64,000 nt of DNA. Source: Tranzscheliella williamsii. Its lineage: Eukaryota; Basidiomycota; Ustilaginomycetes; Ustilaginales; Ustilaginaceae. The stretch lies in assembly GCA_023212725.1 (NCBI GenBank), contig JALBYF010000004.1, forward strand, positions 1 through 64,000. The letters are read 5' to 3'. The notes below the pieces were generated by a model. That model ran no database searches and had not been told where the DNA came from. It saw only the letters and a list, made by a program, of their open reading frames with translations. The position numbers and the translations under genes are program-made. Numbering within the stretch: the stretch's first letter is position 1; the number at the start of each line of letters is the position of its first letter. Below are positions 56,313-64,000 of this stretch, piece after piece.

Positions 56313-59300
56313 ATGATGCAGCGGCCAGGTGGTCATGCCAAGGCTTTCTTGGACTCCCTTCTGCTCAACAGGCACGCTGTCGGCAGTCCACAACTGTTTT
56401 CCTCGTCCGGCGGCACTTCCTCGTCTACCAACTCAGCTAGCGCCGGCTCTCATCTCACCCCTACCTTCAAGCCGCACAAGCCATCCTCGCTCTCCTCGTC
56501 TGCCTCCGCTTCCGCATCCGAGGATGGGCTCGCCGACAGGGACGTTTCTGCGCTCGACGCCAAGCATCGCCGTCCCACCTCGAACGACGAAGCAGAGACC
56601 GACGACGACGACGATGACGACAATGATCAGATAGCCGCTTCGCCACCCTTCTCTTCCTCTTTCAAGGCCGCTCAGCTCTCCATGCAGACCTTGTCCCACT
56701 ATAGCCGGCCGTCCACAGCTAGCAGCAGGCGTCCCTCCGCCTCCGCCGCCTCCACCGACCCTATTGCTGAGATCCTCTCCATTCTCAACGACGAGCTTAT
56801 CGATGAAGAAGAGAGCATGGACAAGATCCGTGCCACACTTGCCAGCGTCCTTTTCTCCATCGAAGGTCTCGTATCCTCCCCTGCCCGGCTCGACAATCTT
56901 GTCCTTGACCTCATGCATCGCCATCGCGAAGATACCAATCCAAGTGGGGCAACCTTCTCTGCTCTGCCAGCGCAATCGCCCATGCGACGCCCCGCTAGCA
57001 TACGATCCTTCTCATCTACCCGGCCCTGGACACCTTCCCGTCCTCCTTTCTCTGCATCTTCTTCCTTTGCTACAGCCACAGATACGGCCGTGCTCACCAC
57101 ACCTCAGCAGCCCAACTCTCCCCATTTTGGCTCGGCCGCCCTGCCCTCGCTCTCGATTGCAACCGGATCCACCTCGGCAACCACTCCCAACTCAGGAAGC
57201 CCTCGCCCACACCCAGGCGTCATTGGCTCTGGCTCGCCCAGAGCATCTCCTCGTCCCTGGAACCGCACCATTTCCAACCTCTCTACCACCAGCCTCGCTT
57301 CGTCGGCCGGCACTGCCGCAAGCCTATCATCACCCGCTGCGTCTCTGCCTCTGGGCCCTTTGAGCACATCCAACAGCCGGCCTACTTCTCCTTCTCCTTT
57401 TGGTTCGCCGAAGCTCAATGTTGGCGCAGTGGAATTCAAGCCTAGAAATGGCTCTTCCACCAACTTGTCCACCTCGACTGCCCTCACCCCAACCAAGCCG
57501 GCACCCCCTGTCGCGCGTGCACTTAGCTTCAACACAAGCAGCACCAACCTTGCCTTGGCCAACAAAAGCCATGCCGCTGCTGGCGATGATGATGAGGACG
57601 AATTCTCTCCGTTCGGCACTCTCAAGCCTTCCGCCTACCAGCCACTCAGCTATGCTGGCCATGCTGGCTATGCTGGCTATGCTGGTTTCGCGACGGCAGA
57701 AACAGATGCCAGCTGGAGCCATGCTGGATCCGATGACCATGCCGCCGGCTGGTCTCGCGATTGGTTTCAATCACAAGCCGCATTTGGCGCTGATCCACAG
57801 ACCCCAGGCATGGCTGGCTCGGTCTCGGACGAGAGCAAAGGTGAAACAGGCGCTCCTATGACGCCGTTCGACATGCTTTATTCCATTCTTGTCACCGGTA
57901 CCAAAGCGGGCACATCAGAATGGAGTCCAGAACAGGTCGATGAGGCTCTCCTGATGCATCAGTACGACATCGAAAAGACTTTGAATGCCATTTGGGAGAA
58001 TGCGGGGAAGCCCCTCGGCGATGGAACTAGATCTGCCCTGTCTGGAACCTTTGCTCGCGGCTCAGCGCCAAGCGACTCTCCTCGCTACACCCCGATTCAG
58101 CTTCCCGTGACAGCGGGAGTCAAAGCAGGAGTCAACGTACTGCCGAGAGAGGCACTGTTGCTATCTTCGCGAGGTGGTCGTGCAGCAGCAGGCAAAAATG
58201 CCTACGCAGATGCTACCTTGCGCCAGGATCCTCCCAACCCGATCACATCGCCTGGTTCGAGCGGTAGCCGAACCTGTCGCTATTATCTGGCAGGTGAATG
58301 CCGCCGGAGCGACTGCAAGTTCTCTCACGATCTTGAGAATCGTGCCGTCTGTCGTTACTGGCTCAGAGGGCAATGCGCTCATAACCCCTGCAATTTTTTG
58401 CACGACTACGATGCGCTCAATGACTTCGCAGCCGGCATTGTATCAGGACTGCAACTGGAGGATCAAAGCACGTCATCACCCGGAGCCGTCGACGCCGTGG
58501 CGTCAGAGGCAGAGGCCAACGGTACCGAATCCATGGAAGATTTTCCGGAGTTGGGCCCAGCTTCCAGGTCCTCAGCGGCCAAGGGTTCCTATGCTGCTAG
58601 TCTACGTGCCAGTGCTGATCCGGCCAAGACGCGCTGGGCGACTACCGCGCAGAAGAAGGGGCCAGCGGACGCGCTTATGCAGATGCAGAAGGACCCGCAA
58701 GCCATCGTCAGTGTCCACTTAAAAGGTGCACCGATTCGAATCAGTTCCGCAAGCGGTGGCAAAGGAGCCAGCAAGGACGCTGCCACCGGTTCTCAAACAT
58801 CTGCACGCATCCCGCTTCGACCTCCGCTTCTACTTCCGACGTTACTGACAGGCAAGCATGCAGCGCAAACATACCAGAGCCACCGCGGTGAATCCTTGGC
58901 GCTTGCCGAGCAAAGGAACAAGCTGTTGGCGCGTGCCTCAGAAGCCTACAGGCGCGGTGATGTCGCCTCCGCCAAGGAGCTGAGCAAGGAAGCGTCCTTG
59001 CTCAATCACCGGTACGAGGACGAGTCGCGTGTCGCATCGCGCGACATACTGAAAGAGAGACTGAAAGAGCTCCGATTGCGCTTCACCGAGCATTCAGGGC
59101 AGAACAGTGCCAGTCAAAGCGACGAGCCGGGAGCGCGAAGTGTGCGCGGCAAGATCGTAGGCAGCGGACTGGGGCTCTGTCTGGGTGCAGTACGGCCCTC
59201 GGCCTTGCGAAACGTGATGGCGACGTCCGCCGCTGCGAGCCTGTCGATGGAGGAACGAACAGAGTGTCTGCTCGACCTGCACGGCTTACACGCCAAGGAG

Positions 59301-59519
59301 GCAGTGGAGATCACTGAAGAGTTTTTGCTGGGTTTAGAAGCGGAGGGCATGCAGGGACTAGCGTATCTTGCCGTGGGCAAAGAGAAACACAGCAGCAAGG
59401 AAACGGACAGAAGGAGAGTGAAGGTCAGTGGATTCGTCAAGCAGTTCCTCAGCAGTTATGCGTATCCGTTTGCCGAATCGGATGGGCTGCTCGTCGTCGA
59501 TCCTCTCAGCCACTTATAA
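56313..59519 (+). CDS. CCCH zinc-finger, CUE-like, DUF1771 and Smr domain protein
   Basis: A single exon of 1068 residues. Order: a long Ser/Pro-rich disordered N-terminus (1-500) with Asp tract; SWSPEQVDEALLMHQYDIEKTLNAIWE (about 537-563), a CUE/UBA-like three-helix pattern; two CCCH fingers (CRYYLAGECRRSDCKFSH and CRYWLRGQCAHNPCNFLH, about 655-705); DUF1771 (ESLALAEQRNKLLARASEAYRRGD, about 860-920); and a C-terminal Smr domain with LLDLHGLHAKEAVEITEEFL and a GKEKHS turn. Smr proteins such as yeast Cue2 act as endonucleases at collided ribosomes. That function is inferred here from the CUE-like plus Smr pairing. A short GYAGYAGFA repeat lies near residue 455. Confidence 0.85.
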   Translation: MMQRPGGHAKAFLDSLLLNRHAVGSPQLFSSSGGTSSSTNSASAGSHLTPTFKPHKPSSLSSSASASASEDGLADRDVSALDAKHRRPTSNDEAETDDDDDDDNDQIAASPPFSSSFKAAQLSMQTLSHYSRPSTASSRRPSASAASTDPIAEILSILNDELIDEEESMDKIRATLASVLFSIEGLVSSPARLDNLVLDLMHRHREDTNPSGATFSALPAQSPMRRPASIRSFSSTRPWTPSRPPFSASSSFATATDTAVLTTPQQPNSPHFGSAALPSLSIATGSTSATTPNSGSPRPHPGVIGSGSPRASPRPWNRTISNLSTTSLASSAGTAASLSSPAASLPLGPLSTSNSRPTSPSPFGSPKLNVGAVEFKPRNGSSTNLSTSTALTPTKPAPPVARALSFNTSSTNLALANKSHAAAGDDDEDEFSPFGTLKPSAYQPLSYAGHAGYAGYAGFATAETDASWSHAGSDDHAAGWSRDWFQSQAAFGADPQTPGMAGSVSDESKGETGAPMTPFDMLYSILVTGTKAGTSEWSPEQVDEALLMHQYDIEKTLNAIWENAGKPLGDGTRSALSGTFARGSAPSDSPRYTPIQLPVTAGVKAGVNVLPREALLLSSRGGRAAAGKNAYADATLRQDPPNPITSPGSSGSRTCRYYLAGECRRSDCKFSHDLENRAVCRYWLRGQCAHNPCNFLHDYDALNDFAAGIVSGLQLEDQSTSSPGAVDAVASEAEANGTESMEDFPELGPASRSSAAKGSYAASLRASADPAKTRWATTAQKKGPADALMQMQKDPQAIVSVHLKGAPIRISSASGGKGASKDAATGSQTSARIPLRPPLLLPTLLTGKHAAQTYQSHRGESLALAEQRNKLLARASEAYRRGDVASAKELSKEASLLNHRYEDESRVASRDILKERLKELRLRFTEHSGQNSASQSDEPGARSVRGKIVGSGLGLCLGAVRPSALRNVMATSAAASLSMEERTECLLDLHGLHAKEAVEITEEFLLGLEAEGMQGLAYLAVGKEKHSSKETDRRRVKVSGFVKQFLSSYAYPFAESDGLLVVDPLSHL

Positions 59520-59836
59520 CCACATGCAATGGACACTTGATTAAAACACAGCAACCAGGAGCATGATCTATCAACCCTCCGCGTCTTGTTTGTGCTAGAG
59601 GATGTGTTGAGCCCTTGGGCCATCATGATCATGTTTCGGATCTCGGCCTTTTCGCTACTAAAAAAAGTGATGAGGGCAAGACGTCTGAATCTGCCATGGC
59701 AGGACCATGCCAGATAACCACTCGCCGCTCTGGGAAGAACCTTCTTCGCCTCCTTCACGCTCCCATCTACGATCAGCTTGCCTGGCTCTGTCTGCCCATC
59801 TGCATAATTCGGCTTGTTGCTACGCGTCGGCTTCGT
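59520..59836. other. Spacer between the CCCH/Smr gene and PUS3
   Basis: The 3' flank of one gene and upstream region of the next, same direction. The frame of PUS3 stays open upstream of 59837 but without an ATG that precedes recognisable protein. Confidence 0.55.
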
Positions 59837-62041
59837 ATGGCTAAGGTCTCAGCTCTCGCTCGCCCTATTCTTGTGGTTCCATCTTGTTCTCTTGCGTCTG
59901 CTGTGCGGTTCCTGCACTCTCCTCTGCGCTCACCCCACTATTCCTGTTCGGCTTCCGCAGCTTGGTTCCGCAAGATGGAGGCCAAGGAGAGGTACAAAGA
60001 CTGGTCAAAGGACAATCTCTTGTCCAGAATAGCGGAGCTCGAGCTCCAAGCTCGGCAGCTACGGGCATCGAGCTCAGGAGAACACTTCAATGCCCCTTCT
60101 GTTCAAAGTGCAGGCGAGTCTATCACCACTGGGTCGTCGTCTTGCATTACGAGCCATGACACACAGGGCCCTTCCACAGGTACAGCGGCCAATGGAAAGG
60201 AGAAGGGCAAGGGAAAGAAGGAGAAGAAGCCCAAGCAGTTCGACTTTGCTTCGTCTCCGTGCCGCAAGATTGCGCTACGTTTCTCGTATGACGGAGCCGG
60301 TTACTCCGGGTTGGCGGCTCAGAATGCTGCCGACGGGACGAGCGCTTCCTCGCTCCCTACCGTAGAGGCGGTCCTTTGGGACGCCCTCTGTACTGCACGC
60401 CTTGTGGATCCGGCAGCCGGGATGGAAGGTGCTGGCTTCAGCCGATGTGGCAGAACCGACCGAGGTGTCTCTGCCGCAGGACAGGTCGTGGCGCTCTGGG
60501 TGAGGAGCAGGAAGGTGGATCAGTGGCAACAGCGAACTGCCGAGCTCAACAGACGCGATGCACTCACAGCTGCGCCGAACGCAGAAACATCGCCTGACCG
60601 CCTACAACCAAACGACAAAGGCGACGAAACGCATCCAGAGCCACCCACCACGAAGCTGGAAGCGGAAGAGCTTCCCTATGTTCAGGTTCTGAATCGCATC
60701 CTCCCTGTGTCCATCCGTATCCAAGCCTGGTCTCCCGTCCGGGCCTCCTTCTCGGCACGGTTCGACTGCATCTATCGCCACTACAAGTATTTCTTCCCCG
60801 TCGGCCCACCGTCGATTTTCTTCCCTCCTCCAACGTCGTCTGCAGCTCCCTTGTCGGTTTCGGCATCCGACTCGGCCGCCACACGTCTGGACATTGCTGC
60901 TATGAGAGATGCCGCATCTCGACTGCTCGGAGAACATGACTTTCGAAATCTCTGCAAGGTGGATGCCAGCAAACAGATCACAAACTTCCGCAGGCGCATT
61001 GACGGTGTGTCCATCGATCGCGTCTCGTCAGGCTGGCCAACGACTCCCGCGAACGGCGCTGGGGGGGATGCGACCGAGGACGACGAGCCCATGTACGTGC
61101 TCAACCTTCGTGGCACGGCCTTCCTCTATCATCAGGTCCGCAACATCATGGCGATCCTGTTCCTGGTCGGGGCCAAGCTGGAAGCTCCGAGCGTGATCGA
61201 AGAGCTCATGAACGTCGAAAGGGGGACCATCGCCGCAGATAGGATCCAAATGCGCCTTGCGGCCGCACAGGCGCTCAGGCCGGCCGCCAGCTCCCGAGGC
61301 GCCGACTCCGGTGCCGACCGAGACGAAGCAGCACGCGGTGAGATCAAGTGGTGGCTCCCCGTCAATGCCTCGAAGGCGGCGGAGACGGCGCCTGCGCAAG
61401 CGGAGGAAGACTGGGGCGAGCCAATGTGGATTAAGCAGGTGCTTTCTGCGGATGCGGGGGCAACGACGGCAGCGGATGCCGAGCTGGAGGTGTACGCGAC
61501 CAAGCCGAACTACGAGATGGCAGCGGACCGGCCGTTAGTCTTGTGGGAGTGTGGCTTTCTTCCCGCGGACGTCGAGTGGCGGGTGGGGGGGTGGGATGGG
61601 GCGGTGGCGGGGGGGGCTGGGGGTGCGGAGAATCTGCGCGCGGCGAGCAGCTCGGTGCTGCGGATGCACAAGGCGTGGACGCAGCTTGCGATCTCGACTG
61701 AGCTTGCGCGCCACTTTGTGCTCGCCGCGCCCTCGCCGCACACGGGCACGCTGCCCGCGCGCACCCGCTTCGACCACGCCGCCTTCCCGCACCTCCCCGC
61801 CCACACCCTCCGCGCCCAACCCCCCCAGCCACCCCGTCCAGCCGGCCTACTACCCCTCGGCAACGGCACCGCCCGAGGCGCAGCCCGCTACATCCCGCTC
61901 CAAAACCGCACCCGCGAGGCCACCTACACCACCAAAAACGCCAGATGGCTCGAAACCACAGGCAAGCGCAGAGCCCAGAAGAAAGCCACACCCGCTTCCG
62001 CCCCCCCCATTACCACCCAGACCGGCGACCAGACCGCCTGA
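59837..62041 (+). CDS. PUS3: tRNA pseudouridine synthase Pus3 (Deg1), with possible mitochondrial presequence
   Basis: From the ATG at 59837 the product is 734 residues; from the in-frame ATG at 59975 (MEAKERYKDWSKDNLL) it is 688. The extra 46 residues contain four Arg, one or two Lys, many Ser/Ala and no acidic residue, as in a mitochondrial presequence. The TruA-type domain has KIALRFSYDGAGYSGLAAQ, the catalytic CGRTDRGVSAAGQVVAL (Asp codon 60458-60460), FSARFDCIYRHYKYFFP, LGEHDFRNLCKVD, GTAFLYHQVRNIMAILF and the C-terminal RYIPLQNRTREATY. Pus3 makes pseudouridine at tRNA positions 38/39. Third codon positions switch from G to C near 61715. Convergent with the AsnRS gene. Confidence 0.92.
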   Translation: MAKVSALARPILVVPSCSLASAVRFLHSPLRSPHYSCSASAAWFRKMEAKERYKDWSKDNLLSRIAELELQARQLRASSSGEHFNAPSVQSAGESITTGSSSCITSHDTQGPSTGTAANGKEKGKGKKEKKPKQFDFASSPCRKIALRFSYDGAGYSGLAAQNAADGTSASSLPTVEAVLWDALCTARLVDPAAGMEGAGFSRCGRTDRGVSAAGQVVALWVRSRKVDQWQQRTAELNRRDALTAAPNAETSPDRLQPNDKGDETHPEPPTTKLEAEELPYVQVLNRILPVSIRIQAWSPVRASFSARFDCIYRHYKYFFPVGPPSIFFPPPTSSAAPLSVSASDSAATRLDIAAMRDAASRLLGEHDFRNLCKVDASKQITNFRRRIDGVSIDRVSSGWPTTPANGAGGDATEDDEPMYVLNLRGTAFLYHQVRNIMAILFLVGAKLEAPSVIEELMNVERGTIAADRIQMRLAAAQALRPAASSRGADSGADRDEAARGEIKWWLPVNASKAAETAPAQAEEDWGEPMWIKQVLSADAGATTAADAELEVYATKPNYEMAADRPLVLWECGFLPADVEWRVGGWDGAVAGGAGGAENLRAASSSVLRMHKAWTQLAISTELARHFVLAAPSPHTGTLPARTRFDHAAFPHLPAHTLRAQPPQPPRPAGLLPLGNGTARGAARYIPLQNRTREATYTTKNARWLETTGKRRAQKKATPASAPPITTQTGDQTA

Positions 62042-62198
62042 TTTTTCGCACACCCCTCTGCATCGGCGTGCGGGCGCGCCCAGCACGCCTTCCCAGCGTC
62101 GGCTTACGCTTAGCAGCATAGCCATCCACACTGCTTCTCGACCGACCGCGCGCAGCAGAGAGATGTGGTGTAGAGTGTATAATTAGGGTGGTCGGGGG

Positions 62199-64000
62199 TC
62201 AGAAGCGGATGGGGCCCTTGGTTCGGGGGAAGGGGACGACGTCCTTGACGCTGGCGGTGTTGGTGATCCAGGCGAGGAGGCGTTCCATGCCGATGCCGAA
62301 GCCGGCGTGGGGGAGGGCGCCGCCGTAGGTCTTGAGGTCGTCGATGTACCAGCGGAGGGAGTCTGCGGCGGGGTGGCGGGGGGCGGCGAGGTGGGCGGGG
62401 CGGTGTTCGCGGACCGAGCCGCCGACGAGTTCGCCCAGGCGGGGGATGAGCAGGTCGAAGCACTCGGCGCGGCCGTTGGCGGTGCGCATCATGTAGAAGG
62501 CCTTGTGCGCGGCGGGGTAGTGGGTCACAAAGACCGGGCCCAGCATGGCCGCCAGGTACCGCTCGTGCTCGGACGCCAGCCCGGCTTCCGCGTCCGGCGC
62601 TGCCGCGAACGTCCCCTCCGCCGCCTCGCCGAGCAGACGCTGCGCCTCGTCGTACGTAATCCGCGCCCAGCGCTCCGTCACCACCGAACCAAGCCGCGCG
62701 AGATGCTCCGCCCCACCCAGCACCTCCATGTCATCCCCCCCCCGCAGCGCCGCCCGAATGCCCGCCTTGATGACCTCCTCGGTGACATCCACGATCCCCG
62801 CCAGATCGGTAAAGTACATCTCGCCTTCCAGCATCCAGAACTCGGCCAGATGCCGGTTGGTCGCGCTGCCTTCGGCGCGGAAGGCCGGATTCAAGCTCCA
62901 CACCCGCCCGAGCCCCAGCCCGGCAGCCTCCAAGTGGAGCTGGGAAGAGACAGTCAGATAGGCGGGCGACCCGGACCAGAACGACGCTAGCGGCTCGGCG
63001 GACTTGACATCGGCGTCAGACACCACCTGGAACACTTCGCCCGCGCCTTCGCAGTCGCTCGACGTCAGCACGGGACAGGTAACCTTGACGAAATCGCTCG
63101 AGGTGAACCAGGCCGCCATGCCTTCTTCGAGCCGTTGCCTCGTGCGTGCCACCGCTGCATACCGGGGGAGCCGCCCGAGGAGGTGCGGATTCCGGCGCTC
63201 GGCGAGGGATGCCGCGTAGCTGTCTTGCTCGATCGCCGTGCTGTTCTGCTGCATCTGAACGGCGGCTACAGGAAAGGTCAAGTCGCAGCCAGCGAGGCTC
63301 TGCACGTCAAAAACCTCCAGCTCGACTTGCTGCCCCTTCTTGGTCCCCTTTCCAGGCTTGAGTAGCCCTGTCAGCTGGAGTGCAGAGCCGATGGTGAGGC
63401 CCGCGATCTCCGACGACAAAGAGTCCTTGGAAGTGCGGACAACGGCCTGCAACGAGTTGGATCCGTGCAGACTGCCGTCCGACACCTGGAGAAAGGTGAG
63501 AGACTTTTGCTTTCTTGTTGACCGCAACCAGGCCTTGACCTCGACAGGGACGGGTTCCTTGTTTCCTGCATCGAAGCTTCGGCGAGCTCGGTCGACCATC
63601 TGGCCGAGCGATTCGGGGATGCTGTTATTTCTCCTCACGCTTGTGGCGAAACCTCGGGCGTCACCGAAGCGGGAGCTGGCGGCAGGAGGGCCGGATTTCT
63701 TCTTGCCTAGGCTTTCGCCAAAGAGATCTCTCTTGGTGCGAGGTTTGGGGGGTGGGGCGGTCGAGGAGATGAATTTGCCGGGCAGCTGGTCTTGCTCTTC
63801 CCACGGCTTGGGCGTGCTCTGCTTGCCGACCTCGAGCTCGCGCCACATGCCCTCAATGTCGTAGTTGAACCTGGCCTGCTCGGTCATGACATGCACCATG
63901 CACCACTCTGCGTCCACTAGACACCAGTTGCCGTCGCCTTTCTTGCCACCGGTCTTGCTCTTGGATGTGGCGCCAAGGGTGGCGGCATCGGAGGCTGACA
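62199..64000 (-). CDS. RsfS/Iojap domain fused to mitochondrial-type asparaginyl-tRNA synthetase (partial, runs off the right edge)
   Basis: One uninterrupted frame runs from the right edge to the stop at 62199; its start lies outside. The first part (about 64000-63830) reads DGNWCLVDAEWCMVHVMTEQA then FNYDIEGMWREL, the end of an RsfS/Iojap domain (family: 'W.VVD...VVHVM..EAR.FYDLE.LW'). A linker of about 65 residues follows, containing ARGFATSV, an MPP-like (R-x-F/A) site. From about 63600 it is a class II AsnRS: an OB-type anticodon domain (VEVKAWLRSTRKQKSLTFLQVSDGS), motif 2 (LNPAFRAEGSATNRHLAEFWMLE) and motif 3 (GFGIGMERLLAWITNTASVKDVVPFPRT). RsfS blocks mitoribosomal subunit joining; AsnRS charges tRNA-Asn. 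The fusion is seen directly, its in vivo form is inference. Confidence 0.85.
   Translation of the reverse strand, partial: SASDAATLGATSKSKTGGKKGDGNWCLVDAEWCMVHVMTEQARFNYDIEGMWRELEVGKQSTPKPWEEQDQLPGKFISSTAPPPKPRTKRDLFGESLGKKKSGPPAASSRFGDARGFATSVRRNNSIPESLGQMVDRARRSFDAGNKEPVPVEVKAWLRSTRKQKSLTFLQVSDGSLHGSNSLQAVVRTSKDSLSSEIAGLTIGSALQLTGLLKPGKGTKKGQQVELEVFDVQSLAGCDLTFPVAAVQMQQNSTAIEQDSYAASLAERRNPHLLGRLPRYAAVARTRQRLEEGMAAWFTSSDFVKVTCPVLTSSDCEGAGEVFQVVSDADVKSAEPLASFWSGSPAYLTVSSQLHLEAAGLGLGRVWSLNPAFRAEGSATNRHLAEFWMLEGEMYFTDLAGIVDVTEEVIKAGIRAALRGGDDMEVLGGAEHLARLGSVVTERWARITYDEAQRLLGEAAEGTFAAAPDAEAGLASEHERYLAAMLGPVFVTHYPAAHKAFYMMRTANGRAECFDLLIPRLGELVGGSVREHRPAHLAAPRHPAADSLRWYIDDLKTYGGALPHAGFGIGMERLLAWITNTASVKDVVPFPRTKGPIRF

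Overview
The window is nuclear DNA from a fungus, most likely a basidiomycete of the smut lineage (Ustilaginomycotina). It is GC-rich and gene-dense. Introns are mostly 54-105 bases with GT-AG ends. The fungal-specific genes (DASH subunit, Scm3, Bud20, HSE1, Zn2Cys6 factor) and an acetyl-CoA carboxylase that reads like the Ustilago enzyme support this. No rRNA, tRNA, CRISPR array or prokaryotic feature was seen. All placements are from reading alone; splice sites come from GT/AG signals plus protein-family continuity.

Layout. 0.3-1.3 kb: a GC-rich gene for a TPP1/Tpz1-like telomere OB-fold protein. 1.5-7.8 kb: four translation genes in a row, RPL15 (-), RPL5 (+), RPS15 (-), RPP2 (+), arranged as two divergent pairs. 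8.4-12.5 kb: cytochrome c1 and MUS81, both minus. 14.7-21.3 kb: ACC1 behind a 2.2 kb upstream spacer. 22-26 kb: a small dsRNA-binding protein, the CENP-A chaperone SCM3, and a DUF1746 (Dsc4-like) membrane protein. 26.6-33.1 kb: RPL33, BUD20, NUP85, RFC3. 33.2-42.1 kb: AMP deaminase, a DASH Spc34-like subunit, a cytochrome b5-domain protein, HSE1. 42.1-44.96 kb: a gene-free, AT-rich island with at least one MITE-like element and several decayed inverted-repeat elements. 45-53 kb: APP1-type phosphatidate phosphatase, MTHFR, SKP1, a small Zn2Cys6 factor. 53-64 kb: PAF1, a CCCH/DUF1771/Smr protein, PUS3, and at the right edge one continuous frame joining an RsfS/Iojap domain to a mitochondrial-type asparaginyl-tRNA synthetase.

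Main points. (1) The RsfS-AsnRS fusion at the right edge has an MPP-like cleavage motif at the junction and is the most unusual protein here. (2) Ribosomal-protein genes carry long introns (280-600 nt) placed exactly at the start codon: flush before ATG in RPL15, inside ATG in RPS15, directly after ATG in RPL5 and RPL33. (3) The 42.9-44.7 kb island holds a 346-bp inverted-repeat element flanked by an 8-bp direct repeat, plus a second terminal-inverted-repeat family. (4) The most GC-rich genes, at both window ends, switch from G-ending to C-ending codons part way along the coding strand.

Functionally these are mostly unlinked housekeeping genes. Recurrent themes are cytosolic translation (five ribosomal proteins plus BUD20), chromosome maintenance (TPP1-like, MUS81, SCM3, SPC34, RFC3) and mitochondrial functions (CYT1, possible mitochondrial PUS3, RsfS-AsnRS).
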